64,000 bases of DNA from NCBI RefSeq assembly GCF_010882175.1, contig NZ_WKLH01000005.1:1-64000 (forward strand). Reading direction: 5' to 3'. How positions within the stretch are numbered: the first letter of the stretch is position 1; each line of letters starts with the position of its first letter. Made by a program: the position numbers and the translations under genes. This document shows positions 44,666 through 53,739 of this stretch, in pieces. This DNA is from Mangrovibacterium lignilyticum. GTDB lineage: Bacteria; Bacteroidota; Bacteroidia; Bacteroidales; Prolixibacteraceae. The notes under the pieces are model-generated. The model worked only from the letters and a program-made list of their open reading frames with translations. It searched no databases and was not told the DNA's origin.

Positions 44666-46432
44666 ATGATGGAACTGAAGACAAAATTATTGACCATGTT
44701 TAACCGAATGGCCGATTCGAAAAAAGTTTACTGGTTAAGTTTGTTGATTGGAGTTGTGTGTGGGACGGCAGCTTTATTGTTGAAAAATCTGATTCACCTG
44801 TTGGGCGAAACCCTCGTTGGTAATTTAAGAAGCTCGGACGAAAGTTACTTGTTCTTAGCGTTTCCGTTGATTGGTATCGCCATCACGGTGTTGATTGTCA
44901 AATTACTGATTAAAGATGATTTGGGGCACGGTGTGTCGAAAGTATTGGGTGCCATCAGTTTAAATAAAGGAAAATTGAAGGGGCATCATACTTTTTCGAG
45001 TATGATTACCAGTACATTTACCATTGGTTTTGGTGGATCTGTCGGAGCAGAGGCCCCTGTTGTTTTAACCGGTTCGGCAATTGGTTCGAATTTGGCGCGT
45101 CTTTTAAACCTTAGCCATGCGCAAACCATGCTTATGCTTGGTTGTGGTGCTACCGGAGCAATCGCCGGGATTTTCAAAGCGCCTTTGGCTGGTATTGTGT
45201 TTACCCTCGAAGTATTGATGCTCGATTTGACCATGGCATCCCTGATTCCATTGTTGATTTCCGGGATCTCGGCAGCAGTGCTGGCCTACTACTTCATGGG
45301 TGATGAGGTGCTTTTCAAGTTTGAACTGGTCAATTCGTTCGACGCAACGAATGTGCCTTTTTACCTCATTCTGGGTGTATTCTCGGGATTTATCTCCCTA
45401 TATTTTACCCGTATGACCATGTATTTGGAGCGGCGTTTCAAGCTATTGAAGAAACCGCTTTACAAGATCTTGGTTGGAGGTTCAATTCTTGGATTGTGTA
45501 TCTTCCTTTTTCCACCGTTATGGGGGGAAGGATATCATAGCATTGATAAGATATTTAATGGTTTAGGACCCGATTTGCTGGATAATTCATTGTTTTTCAA
45601 TTTGAAAGATTCGCAATGGTTTATCGTGATTTTCCTGTTGTTATTGGTTTTCGTCAAAGTAATAGCCATGACTGCCACTACTGCAGGTGGTGGTGTTGGT
45701 GGTATATTTGCACCAACCCTTTTTGTTGGTGCGATAGGCGGCTATTTTGTCGCCAGCTTTTTCAATTTAATTCTTGGGTTGAATTTGCCGATCGATAATT
45801 TTGCCTTGGCGGGAATGGGGGCGATGATGGCCGGTGTGATGCATGCGCCTTTGCTGGGGATTTTCCTCACGGCAGAAATTACCGGCGGTTATCAGCTGTT
45901 CTTTCCGTTAATTATAGCGGCAATAGCATCTTACGTCACAATTATGGCGTTTGAACCCTATTCAATTTATACCAAAGCATTGGCACGCAAAGGAGAGTTG
46001 GTTACGCACCATAAGGATAAGGCAGTGCTGCACTTTATGGCGGTGAAAGAGTTGATTGAAACTGATTTTGCGGTTGTGTCACCTGATGCAACTTTGGGCG
46101 ATTTAACCAAAGTAATTGCGAAGTCGAAACGGAATCTTTTTCCGGTTGTTGACGAGGCTGGTATGATGAAGGGAATGATAAAGATGGATGATATTCGCGA
46201 ACTCATTTTTAATCACGACTTGTATGATCAGGTTTATGTGAAGGACTTGATGTACATGCCCGAACATTATATCTCACCGCGCGATACCATGTTGAAGGTT
46301 GCCGGAAAGTTTGAAAGTAGTGGGCGCTTCAACCTGGCTGTTTTGGATGATGGCAAATATTTGGGCTTCATTTCCCGGGCAAAAGTGTTCTCGAACTACC
46401 GGAATTTCGTCCGAACCTTGTCGCACGATTAA
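44666..46432 (+). CDS. ClC-family anion channel/transporter with CBS domains (second of a tandem pair)
   Basis: A 588-aa paralogue of the preceding protein, similar along its whole length including both CBS domains (VKELIETDFAVVSPDATL; VKDLMYMPEHYIS). Here the filter motif is GHGVSKV and the Glu motif is GFGGSVGAEAP, so the gating Glu is kept while the GSGIP Ser is His. GGIFAPTLFVG is intact. ClC proteins are dimers, so hetero-assembly with the first paralogue is possible. Start MMELKTKLL. Confidence 0.92.
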   Translation: MMELKTKLLTMFNRMADSKKVYWLSLLIGVVCGTAALLLKNLIHLLGETLVGNLRSSDESYLFLAFPLIGIAITVLIVKLLIKDDLGHGVSKVLGAISLNKGKLKGHHTFSSMITSTFTIGFGGSVGAEAPVVLTGSAIGSNLARLLNLSHAQTMLMLGCGATGAIAGIFKAPLAGIVFTLEVLMLDLTMASLIPLLISGISAAVLAYYFMGDEVLFKFELVNSFDATNVPFYLILGVFSGFISLYFTRMTMYLERRFKLLKKPLYKILVGGSILGLCIFLFPPLWGEGYHSIDKIFNGLGPDLLDNSLFFNLKDSQWFIVIFLLLLVFVKVIAMTATTAGGGVGGIFAPTLFVGAIGGYFVASFFNLILGLNLPIDNFALAGMGAMMAGVMHAPLLGIFLTAEITGGYQLFFPLIIAAIASYVTIMAFEPYSIYTKALARKGELVTHHKDKAVLHFMAVKELIETDFAVVSPDATLGDLTKVIAKSKRNLFPVVDEAGMMKGMIKMDDIRELIFNHDLYDQVYVKDLMYMPEHYISPRDTMLKVAGKFESSGRFNLAVLDDGKYLGFISRAKVFSNYRNFVRTLSHD

Positions 46433-46547
46433 GCAAGTCGGCTTAACAGGAAGAGGATTTCATTTTGTTGGAGTAGACAAAGTACCTGACAACCGAAGGA
46501 AGATAATGATTTTTCGGCTGTATTTCTTCATTTGAGATACCGATGCA

Positions 46548-46943
46548 TTACTGCCGGAAGGATTTGTAGAAAACACCGTAAATCGTGACAAACAACAAGG
46601 TGAAAATCGCATTGGTACTCGAAAATGCGTGCGAGCCAATGTAAAGGAGAGGTAAGGCAAATAAGCACAATTGAGCGATCAAATAGATAAAGAAACCTGC
46701 TTTTTGGCTTTTCCACATTTTCACGACTCCCAGAAGTGATACCAAGCAGATGACAGCTAAAGCCAGAATGTAAAATCGGCTAATCAGTTCCGGAGTCAGG
46801 GTGTTGGTGAATTTTTCGATGTAGGGAAGGGCCTGCTTGTAAAAAATGAAAGTACCCAAATACGAGATTGTTGCAATACTGCTACCGATGGTACTTAATG
46901 TTAATGCGGAACTTAAAAGCAAAGGGCGTTTTTGGGTATTCAT
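46548..46943 (-). CDS. Hypothetical four-helix membrane protein
   Basis: I place the start at 46943 (MNTQKRPLLLSSAL), because the earlier ATG at 46997 lies inside the terminator of the gene upstream. The 131-aa product has four hydrophobic segments (about 10-35, 60-80, 88-110, 112-128) separated by short charged loops such as KMWKSQKAG. It resembles the small uncharacterised membrane proteins common in Bacteroidota. No function can be assigned. Confidence 0.65.
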   Translation of the reverse strand: MNTQKRPLLLSSALTLSTIGSSIATISYLGTFIFYKQALPYIEKFTNTLTPELISRFYILALAVICLVSLLGVVKMWKSQKAGFFIYLIAQLCLFALPLLYIGSHAFSSTNAIFTLLFVTIYGVFYKSFRQ

Positions 46944-46974
46944 TCGGTATTCAGTTTTGTTTCTTGCTAAAGTC

Positions 46975-47015
46975 ATATAAAAAAAAGAAACCTCCAAATG
47001 AAGCTTGGAGGTTTC
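46975..47015 (-). terminator. Rho-independent terminator of the ybaK-like gene
   Basis: GAAACCTCCAA (46987-46997) and TTGGAGGTTTC (47005-47015) form a perfect 11-bp stem with a 7-base loop. On the minus strand it is followed by eight T, about 40 bases after the stop codon of the deacylase gene. Confidence 0.85.
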
Positions 47016-47055
47016 CTGAAGAAGAATTGTTACCCTTAATTATTTACACCAATAG

Positions 47056-47529
47056 TTAGGCTGATAAAGCTTTTGAAAATCTAAGAACAACAGGTTCAAC
47101 CAGTCGTTCAAAATCAGCATAAGCCATGCGGATCAGCTCCACATGTGTGCCCGCATTGAAGCAAATTTCTTCATCTTCGGTCAGACTTTCGGCTACATAA
47201 ACTTCCATGTCATACAGATTTCCGAAAGGAGGCATTGCGCCTAATTCACAATCGGGGAAGCGATTTTTAAATTCCATTTCGCTTGCTAAACCAACGTTCC
47301 TTGCTCCAGTCGTTTCGCGGAGCAAGCGTAAGTTAATCATGTAAGATGCCGGTAGTACAGCCATGGCCATTTGACCGTTAACTTTTACAATAACTGTTTT
47401 TGCAATCTCTTTGCCCGGAATATGAGTTGTCGCAGCTATTCGTTGTGCGTTGTATGCCAGTGAATGTCTGATCGTGATGTATTCAATTTTATTCCGGTCC
47501 AAGAATTCTTTTAGTTTTTTTATTGGCAT
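47056..47529 (-). CDS. YbaK/EbsC-family aminoacyl-tRNA deacylase
   Basis: Probable trans-editing hydrolase for mischarged tRNA (Cys-tRNA(Pro) or Ala-tRNA(Pro) types). The start is ATG 47529 (MPIKKLKEFLDRN); the upstream alternative is a TTG. The 157-aa protein has YITIRHSLAYNAQRIAA, the catalytic-site lysine region KEIAKTVIVKVNG (about 43-55) and GAMPPFGNLYDMEVYVAESL with the GxxPPxG loop. These fit the YbaK/ProX domain; which tRNA it edits cannot be told. Confidence 0.85.
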   Translation of the reverse strand: MPIKKLKEFLDRNKIEYITIRHSLAYNAQRIAATTHIPGKEIAKTVIVKVNGQMAMAVLPASYMINLRLLRETTGARNVGLASEMEFKNRFPDCELGAMPPFGNLYDMEVYVAESLTEDEEICFNAGTHVELIRMAYADFERLVEPVVLRFSKALSA

Positions 47530-47714
47530 GTTTTTCAAATTTTCAGTTAAAAAAAGATGTCGTACACATCGCTAAATTCTATTCAACCATATGGAATGTG
47601 AAGGCTAAATATGTAGAGAGGATAACTTTGTGTACGTGGATTTTTTATAAAAGATTATTTGAAAAATGCCGTAAATACGTGTTTTATAAAATTTTTTTCG
47701 ACTTGATTTTCATT

Positions 47715-48968
47715 TTAAAAGCGATTTGGGTGAAGAATATTCAGATCGTAACCTGTTTCTTCGTTAGCCGCCAGTTCACTGATAATCTTACCGGTAATCG
47801 GTCCTAAACTGGCTCCCATCATTGCATGGCCGGCTGCTACCAGTAAATTAGTTGCTTGTTTGGTGCGGCCGATGAATGGGACGCCATCAGGAGTGACAGG
47901 CCTTAAGCCTTCCCAAATCTTTAATTCAGAAGCGGTTTGCTTTTTAAATGAAGGAATAGCCTGATGGGTGCGATCAAGTATTGCCTGAACACGGTTTAGG
48001 CGCACTTCACCGACGGCACCGTTAAACTCCATGCCACTTCCCAGTCGAATATTGTTTTGGAGTGGCGTCAAAGCCACTTTTGCTTCGGTTAGAATTATCG
48101 GTGTTTTCAGCTGCAGTTCCGATTTGGCAAAATCAATGCTGTACCCTTTGCCTGAAATAACAGGAAGCGAGATACCCGCTTTGGCTGCAATTTGGCAGGA
48201 ATAAGCTCCTGCTGCCAACACAAATTCGTCGGCTTTGTGTCTTCCTTTTTGTGTAATTACCTCCTGCACTTTTCCTTTCAACAGCATTATTTTTACAACC
48301 GGGGAGTTGTAATGAAAGTCAACTCCTTTGTTTTTGAGCTGTTCTTTTAGCCAGCGCAGATGCGATGTTGGATTAATATGACCGTCGCTTTTGTAAAGAA
48401 TGGCTCCTTTTAAACTAAAGTTTACGTCAGGCTCCAGTTCTTTCAATCCCAGCTGATCCAGCTTTTGAGTGGCAATGCCTAGTGAATTGGCGATTTTCGC
48501 AATTTCCGCCTCTTCGTGGAAGCCTTCGGCAGTGGTTGAGGCCATCAGCAAACCTTTGTGCTCATATTCTGTTTGATTGTCCGATTCTTTGCTGAGCATT
48601 TCGTAAAGCTTCCGGCTTTCATCGTTTAACTGGTAGAGCGTAGGGATGACTTTGCCAACTTGTGTTTTGTTGGCTGAAGCCATGAATTTTAGAAACCAGG
48701 GAATTTGTTTGATGTTTTTACCTAGAGGCAAATAAACCGGACTTTTACGGTCAAACAGCATCTTCATCCCTGACTTCAGCATCTCGGGCGATGCCAGCGG
48801 AATAAAATGACTGGGAACAATAAAACCACAGTTTCCATACGAACAGCCACTTTCATCATTTTCAGCCTGCGCTTCAATAACTTCTACTTCATACCCTTTT
48901 TGAAGTAGAAACCAGGCACAATGCAATCCGATTGTGCCTGCTCCGATGATGGTTACTTTCTTTTTCAT
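47715..48968 (-). CDS. FAD-dependent D-amino-acid (D-hydroxyproline) oxidoreductase
   Basis: Predicted to oxidise cis-4-hydroxy-D-proline to pyrroline-4-hydroxy-2-carboxylate in the cytosol or at the membrane. The 417-aa DAO/DadA-type protein begins with the FAD motif VTIIGAGTIGLHCAWFLL (GxGxxG at 9-14) and EVIEAQ, and ends with EGLRPVTPDGVPFIG and LLVAAGHAMMGASLGP. It sits five bases downstream of the 4-hydroxyproline epimerase-type gene and in an operon with the deaminase and dehydrogenase of the same pathway. That context, more than sequence, specifies the substrate; DadA (D-alanine) is the alternative. Confidence 0.82.
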   Translation of the reverse strand: MKKKVTIIGAGTIGLHCAWFLLQKGYEVEVIEAQAENDESGCSYGNCGFIVPSHFIPLASPEMLKSGMKMLFDRKSPVYLPLGKNIKQIPWFLKFMASANKTQVGKVIPTLYQLNDESRKLYEMLSKESDNQTEYEHKGLLMASTTAEGFHEEAEIAKIANSLGIATQKLDQLGLKELEPDVNFSLKGAILYKSDGHINPTSHLRWLKEQLKNKGVDFHYNSPVVKIMLLKGKVQEVITQKGRHKADEFVLAAGAYSCQIAAKAGISLPVISGKGYSIDFAKSELQLKTPIILTEAKVALTPLQNNIRLGSGMEFNGAVGEVRLNRVQAILDRTHQAIPSFKKQTASELKIWEGLRPVTPDGVPFIGRTKQATNLLVAAGHAMMGASLGPITGKIISELAANEETGYDLNILHPNRF

Positions 48969-48973
48969 GGCTG

Positions 48974-49990
48974 TTAAAGTTTTCCGACCACACGAAATCC
49001 GTGGGCATACGGATCGTCTTCATCGTCAATAATAATGTGGTTGTAGCCGGTAACTTTGGCCCAGCCTTCGATACCTGGAATAATCGCATCGAAATCGCCG
49101 ATCTTTAGCTTTTCTTCGACTGTACCAATAAACTGGCTGCCGATCACACTTTCGTGCAGGAAGCTTGAGCCAACTTCCAATTTACCCAAGGAAAACCACT
49201 GCGCCATTCGGGCCGACGTTCCTGTTCCGCAAGGGCAGCGGTCAATCGCTTTTTCGCCATAAAAAACAGCGTTTCGGGCATCGGCTTCTTCGGTCATGGT
49301 ATTTCCGGTCCACAGGACATGGCTTAATCCGCAAATTTTTTCATTTTGAGGATGGATGAATTCATACTTTTCATTCAATCGCTTCCGGATTTCACCGCTG
49401 TAAGAAACCAGTTCGTCAGCCGTGAAATGATGCATTCCCGAGAAGTTTTTTTGCTCATCCACAATCGCGTAAAAGTTTCCGCCGTAGGCAACATCGACGG
49501 TTAATTCTCCGAGGTGTGGACTCTCAACGGTCAACCCTTTTTTATACAGGAATGACGGAACATTGATGATCTTTACAGAGGTTACTTTGCCCCGCTCATT
49601 CTGTTTGTAATGTGCAATCACCAATCCTGCCGGTGTTTCCAGGCGGATGATTCCCGGTGTTTCCGGAATGATCAGACCTTCTTCAATTGCAATCGTCACT
49701 GTCCCAATAGTACCGTGTCCACACATGGGCAAACAGCCACTGGTTTCGATAAACAGGATTCCAGCGTCGTTTTGCGGATTTTCGGGCGGAAAAATAAAAC
49801 TACCCGACATCTGTTCGTGTCCGCGCGGCTCGAACATCAGACCGGTGCGAATCCAGTCGAATTCGGCTAAAAAGTGTTCACGTTTTTCGAAAATGCTTTT
49901 GCCTTTCAGTTTGGGGATTCCCCCGGCGACAACACGCACCGGATTTCCGCAGGTGTGTCCGTCAATACAAAAAAATGATCTCCGTGCCAT
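48974..49990 (-). CDS. 4-hydroxyproline 2-epimerase (proline racemase family)
   Basis: Interconverts trans-4-hydroxy-L-proline and cis-4-hydroxy-D-proline. The 338-aa protein has the family start FFCIDGHTCGNPVRVV (about 6-21). Both catalytic cysteines are kept, in LPMCGHGTIG (Cys93 region) and DRCPCGTGTSARMA; the second Cys distinguishes racemases/epimerases from trans-3-hydroxyproline dehydratases, which have Thr there. Operon partners are an FAD oxidoreductase, a DapA-family protein and an aldehyde dehydrogenase, which together complete the hydroxyproline pathway. Confidence 0.88.
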   Translation of the reverse strand: MARRSFFCIDGHTCGNPVRVVAGGIPKLKGKSIFEKREHFLAEFDWIRTGLMFEPRGHEQMSGSFIFPPENPQNDAGILFIETSGCLPMCGHGTIGTVTIAIEEGLIIPETPGIIRLETPAGLVIAHYKQNERGKVTSVKIINVPSFLYKKGLTVESPHLGELTVDVAYGGNFYAIVDEQKNFSGMHHFTADELVSYSGEIRKRLNEKYEFIHPQNEKICGLSHVLWTGNTMTEEADARNAVFYGEKAIDRCPCGTGTSARMAQWFSLGKLEVGSSFLHESVIGSQFIGTVEEKLKIGDFDAIIPGIEGWAKVTGYNHIIIDDEDDPYAHGFRVVGKL

Positions 49991-50087
49991 AGAATGACCT
50001 TTTTAAAGTGAAAAAGTTATTATTGTGTCATGCTCGATTTCCGAAAGCGGTAAAAACTGTTTTTCGGGCAAATCCTGTTCTAATTCT

Positions 50088-51566
50088 TTAGATTGAATCC
50101 TTTGTCCATTGGTTATCAACCGTACGCCAAATATTCAATGGGTTACTGTTTTGCAGCTCTGCCGGAAGCATTACCTCCGGAAAATCCTGATAGCTAACCG
50201 GACGAACAAAACGTTTGATGGCTGATACGCCAACCGATGTAAAACGAGAGTCGCTGGCAGCAGGGAAGGGACCTCCGTGTTGCATGGCAGCGCAAACTTC
50301 AACGCCGGTCGGAACGCCGTTCAATAATAAACGGCCACATTTTTCGATCAGGTTATCAACCAATTCCTGTTGTTCTGGCAGTTCGCTTTCCAACCCGTGA
50401 ATGGTGGCTGTTAATTGTCCTTTCAGGCTTTTTACGACTTCCAAAACCTGTTCTTCGCTGTCGCAAACAACCAGCAAACTGAATGGACCGAAAACCTCTT
50501 CGTGCAGTGTTGGCTTTTGAATAAAATCGCTGGCCGATACAGTTGCAATTGCAGGTGATACCTGGCCGGAATCCGCGGCTTCTTCTCCTTGCGCTACCAG
50601 GATAACTTCGGAATGGGCAAACATTTTCTCCGAGTTCAATTTGTAGTTGCGCAAAACACTTTCGCTGAACATTTTCGATCCAGCAGTAGCTTTTACCTGT
50701 TTTGCCAGTTCCTCGACAAAAGATTCAAAACCTGCTGTTTTTGTGGTAATCACCAATCCCGGGTTAGTGCAGAACTGACCTGCTCCCATGTTTACAGAAG
50801 CGACTAACTTGGCTGCAATGGATGCATATTCTGTTGCAAGCGCTTCCTTTAAAATGACGACCGGGTTGATGCTCCCCATTTCGGCAAACACAGGAATCGG
50901 TTCTTCACGTTCCGAAGCCAATTTAACCAAGGCCATTCCACCACCATACGAACCGGTGAATCCGACTGCTTTGGTAACCGGATGTTGAACTAACAACTGA
51001 CCGGATTCGTATCCAGAATCCTGAATGAAGCTGAAAGTACCTTCGGGCAAAGAAGATGCTTTTACTGCTTTTTCAATGGCTTTACCGACTAGTTCTCCGG
51101 TTTTAGGGTGAGCGGGGTGACCTTTGACAACCACTGGGTTCCCGCCAGCCAAAGCTGAGGCCGTGTCTCCTCCGGCTACAGAAAAGGCCAACGGGAAATT
51201 ACCGGCACCAAAAACAACTACCGGTCCGATGGGTACCATTAAGCGGCGAAGGTCGGGTTTGGGAAGCGGTTGACGGCTCGGGGCGCCCACATCAATTGTT
51301 GCTTCCAACCAGGAGCCTTCTTCTACCAAATCGGCAAATTTGTTTAACTGATCGATTGTTCGGCCACGCTCACCAAGGATGCGGCCTTCAGGCAAATTAC
51401 TTTCGGCAACAACTGTTTGAACTAGCTCATCACCTAAGTTTTTAATTTCTTCGCCGATCAAACGAAGGAAAGCGGCCCGTTCTTTTCCCGACACTTTTTT
51501 ATAAGTGGCGAAAGCTGACAAGGCACTTTCCATCGCTTGATTGACTCTTGTTTTCATGTCTGACAT
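50088..51566 (-). CDS. 2-oxoglutarate semialdehyde dehydrogenase
   Basis: Oxidises alpha-ketoglutarate semialdehyde to 2-oxoglutarate, the last step of hydroxyproline breakdown, delivering carbon to the TCA cycle. The 492-aa protein has the aldehyde dehydrogenase Rossmann part with FGAGNFPLAFSVAGGDTASAL, the general-base Glu in FAEMGSINPVV and the catalytic Cys in GAGQFCTNPGL. The MGSINPV and GQFCTNPG wording is characteristic of the KGSADH branch. It starts 23 bases after the DapA-like gene; a 97-base gap separates it from the epimerase gene. Confidence 0.88.
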   Translation of the reverse strand: MSDMKTRVNQAMESALSAFATYKKVSGKERAAFLRLIGEEIKNLGDELVQTVVAESNLPEGRILGERGRTIDQLNKFADLVEEGSWLEATIDVGAPSRQPLPKPDLRRLMVPIGPVVVFGAGNFPLAFSVAGGDTASALAGGNPVVVKGHPAHPKTGELVGKAIEKAVKASSLPEGTFSFIQDSGYESGQLLVQHPVTKAVGFTGSYGGGMALVKLASEREEPIPVFAEMGSINPVVILKEALATEYASIAAKLVASVNMGAGQFCTNPGLVITTKTAGFESFVEELAKQVKATAGSKMFSESVLRNYKLNSEKMFAHSEVILVAQGEEAADSGQVSPAIATVSASDFIQKPTLHEEVFGPFSLLVVCDSEEQVLEVVKSLKGQLTATIHGLESELPEQQELVDNLIEKCGRLLLNGVPTGVEVCAAMQHGGPFPAASDSRFTSVGVSAIKRFVRPVSYQDFPEVMLPAELQNSNPLNIWRTVDNQWTKDSI

Positions 51567-51589
51567 AAGTCTCTTAATTTTTTAAATGC

Positions 51590-52483
51590 TTAAAAAACAG
51601 GACGGGTGCTCAGTGCTGATTCAATTGTGCTAATCGCTTTTGCGCGTTCGTCGCCAGAAAGAATTTTTCTTGGCGCACGAACATATTCTGTTCCGATTCC
51701 GGTATATACTTCGCACAGTTTGATGTACTGAACCAATTTGGGGTGGATGTCCATTTCCAATAAAGGCATGAACCAACGATAAAGTTTTACAGCTTCATCA
51801 ATTTTGCCGGCTTTTGCCAATTGGTACATAATAACAGTTTCTTTAGGGAAGGCACAAACCAACCCGGCAACCAAACCATCAGCGCCAAGTAAAAGAGGCT
51901 CAAGACTAAGCGTATCAACACCACCTAGGATTTTGAAGCGGTCTGCAAATGCATTGCGCATGCGAGTGATGTTTGTCAAATCGCGAGTCGATTCTTTTAC
52001 TGCTTCGATGTTTTTTACATCAACCAATTTTTCAAACATCGGGATGGTGATTTCAATTTTGTAATCAACCGGGTTGTTGTAAAGCAAAATTGGCAATGAG
52101 GTTGCAGCAGCCACAGCTTTAAAGTATTCAACTGTTTCGTCAGCATCGGCTTTGTATAACAGCGGTGGTAAAAGCATCAGACCGTCTGCACCATTTGCTT
52201 CTGCAGCTTTGGCCGCCTCAATGGCACGCACCGTGCTCGACTCGGCAATATTCATAATTACCGGTACTTTTTCGCGATAAGGTTGGAGGGCTTCAACCAG
52301 TTGCAATTTTTCTTCGGCACTTAAGGTGCTCGATTCGCCTAACGAACCGCCGATGATAATTCCGGATACTCCGGATTCAATTTGAAATTCAATATTTTTA
52401 ATGAATCCTGGAACATCCAGTTCTCCGTTTTCTTTAAATTTTGTTGTTACCGCTGGGTAAACACCTGTCCATGTTGGTTTCAT
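51590..52483 (-). CDS. DapA-family pyrroline-4-hydroxy-2-carboxylate deaminase
   Basis: A 297-aa class I aldolase-fold protein. The Schiff-base lysine is in IEAVKESTRDL (about 163-173), the proton-relay Tyr in LLYNNPVDYKI (about 131-141), and the carboxylate loop is GGSLGESSTLS (about 45-55). Sequence alone could be dihydrodipicolinate synthase, N-acetylneuraminate lyase or related enzymes. The operon, with epimerase, FAD oxidoreductase and ketoglutarate-semialdehyde dehydrogenase, indicates the deaminase that makes alpha-ketoglutarate semialdehyde. First gene of the operon, divergent from an AraC regulator. Confidence 0.85.
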   Translation of the reverse strand: MKPTWTGVYPAVTTKFKENGELDVPGFIKNIEFQIESGVSGIIIGGSLGESSTLSAEEKLQLVEALQPYREKVPVIMNIAESSTVRAIEAAKAAEANGADGLMLLPPLLYKADADETVEYFKAVAAATSLPILLYNNPVDYKIEITIPMFEKLVDVKNIEAVKESTRDLTNITRMRNAFADRFKILGGVDTLSLEPLLLGADGLVAGLVCAFPKETVIMYQLAKAGKIDEAVKLYRWFMPLLEMDIHPKLVQYIKLCEVYTGIGTEYVRAPRKILSGDERAKAISTIESALSTRPVF

Positions 52484-52514
52484 ATTGTATTACGTTTTAA
52501 AAATTATTCTACGA

Positions 52515-52628
52515 CAAAGATATCGGACAAATACGTCTCTGGTTTTGCCTATTTTAGCCATATTTTGAACTATTTTATCAATGTTTAGTTTTATTAATAG
52601 AAAATAGGGTAATATTGATCAATGTTAG
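52515..52628. promoter_or_regulatory. Divergent control region of the hydroxyproline operon
   Basis: On the minus strand TATCTTTG (52522-52515) is a good -7 box for the catabolic operon, but no TTG lies at the -33 position, as expected for an activator-dependent promoter. Upstream of it are two CTATTTTA direct repeats at 52549-52556 and 52570-52577, exactly 21 bases apart (two helical turns), the arrangement typical of AraC-family half-sites. A further pair, ATCAATGTTTAG (52577-52588) and ATCAATGTTAG (52618-52628), is 41 bases apart and nearer to the regulator gene. Confidence 0.5.
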
Positions 52629-52683
52629 AATGATTTTAAAGAGGTGTTCTCTATTTTTGTTTTATAAAAAAGGAAATTATCGG

Positions 52684-53559
52684 ATGAAGGCAGTACGGTT
52701 TGTTATACCAAAGACAGGGGGAAACTCTTTTCGCGTCCAATTAGACGACGGACCTCATTTTTACGATACGATTCATTATCATCCGGAGCACCAAATTACC
52801 TTTATAATAAAAGGGGAAGGAACCAGTTTTATCGGAAATCATGTGGAGCGTTTTGTGCCGGGCGATGTATATCTGATTGGAAAGAACGTACCGCATGTTT
52901 CAAAATGTGATGGTGTCTATTATCAGGGTGATCTTGACCTGGACGTTTTCAGCATCTCCTTATTTTTTAAAGATGAAACTTTTGGTTCGCAGTTCTTCGA
53001 AATTCCTGAAATGGCACACATAAAGCGACTGCTTGAGCAAGCCTCGATGGGTGTAAAAGTTTTTGGTGACGATCGGGAGCAGATTGCAAAGTTGATTGAA
53101 GCGAGTCGGGAACAGGATGGATTTCAGCGTTTTCAGAACCTGATGAGTATCCTGAATATTTTTGCCAAATCGGAAAATACGAAGACTTTGTCCTCGGTGC
53201 GGTACATCACTCCGTCGAAGGAAGCCGATAATGAACGCATCAATGTGATTTTCAATTTCCTTTCCACAAACTTTAAATCGGACATTAGCCTTGACCAGAT
53301 TTCGTCGATTGCCAGTATGACGCCTAATGCGTTTTGTCGCTATTTCAAACAGCGTACAGGAAAGTCCTATTCGGTGTTTCTGAATGAAATGCGTGTAGAA
53401 TATGCCGGGAAGCAAATTGCAGGAAGCCATCACAGTTTTGGGAATATTGCAGTGGAAAGCGGCTTCAACAGCATTTCGTACTTCAACCGTCAATTTAAAC
53501 GAGTCACCGGACTTTCGCCCTTACAATACCGGAAAAAGTTTGGCCAGCATATCGGTTAG
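52684..53559 (+). CDS. AraC-family transcriptional regulator
   Basis: A 291-aa regulator with an N-terminal cupin sensor (about 10-100: HYHPEHQITFIIKGEG, PGDVYLIGKNVPHV) and a C-terminal double helix-turn-helix (about 190-288: DISLDQISSIASMTPNAFCRYF and SGFNSISYFNRQFKRVTGLSPLQYR). The start at 52684 (MKAVRFVIPK) is favoured by an AGGA about 10 bases before it; the frame opens at 52615 but the first 23 residues are not family-like. Divergent from the hydroxyproline operon, which it probably activates, perhaps in response to hydroxyproline or an intermediate. Confidence 0.88.
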   Translation: MKAVRFVIPKTGGNSFRVQLDDGPHFYDTIHYHPEHQITFIIKGEGTSFIGNHVERFVPGDVYLIGKNVPHVSKCDGVYYQGDLDLDVFSISLFFKDETFGSQFFEIPEMAHIKRLLEQASMGVKVFGDDREQIAKLIEASREQDGFQRFQNLMSILNIFAKSENTKTLSSVRYITPSKEADNERINVIFNFLSTNFKSDISLDQISSIASMTPNAFCRYFKQRTGKSYSVFLNEMRVEYAGKQIAGSHHSFGNIAVESGFNSISYFNRQFKRVTGLSPLQYRKKFGQHIG

Positions 53560-53644
53560 AAAATTCAGTGTAAAGGAATCGAGAAGGTTTATAAATTTTG
53601 ATGATTGTTGATTTCTATTCTTTTCAGCTACTGCTAAAAAAGTT

Positions 53645-53652
53645 TACCTTTG
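53645..53652 (+). promoter_or_regulatory. -7 promoter box of glyA
   Basis: TACCTTTG fits TAnnTTTG and lies 87 bases before the glyA ATG at 53740, leaving a short leader. The -33 region has no clear TTG at the right distance. Confidence 0.4.
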
Positions 53653-53739
53653 CGGCTTAAACGTCACTCGTTTTAAAGACGTTATCCGTTGCGGCGGATT
53701 GTGAACATTCAGAATATTCAAAATTTGAACATATACCAA

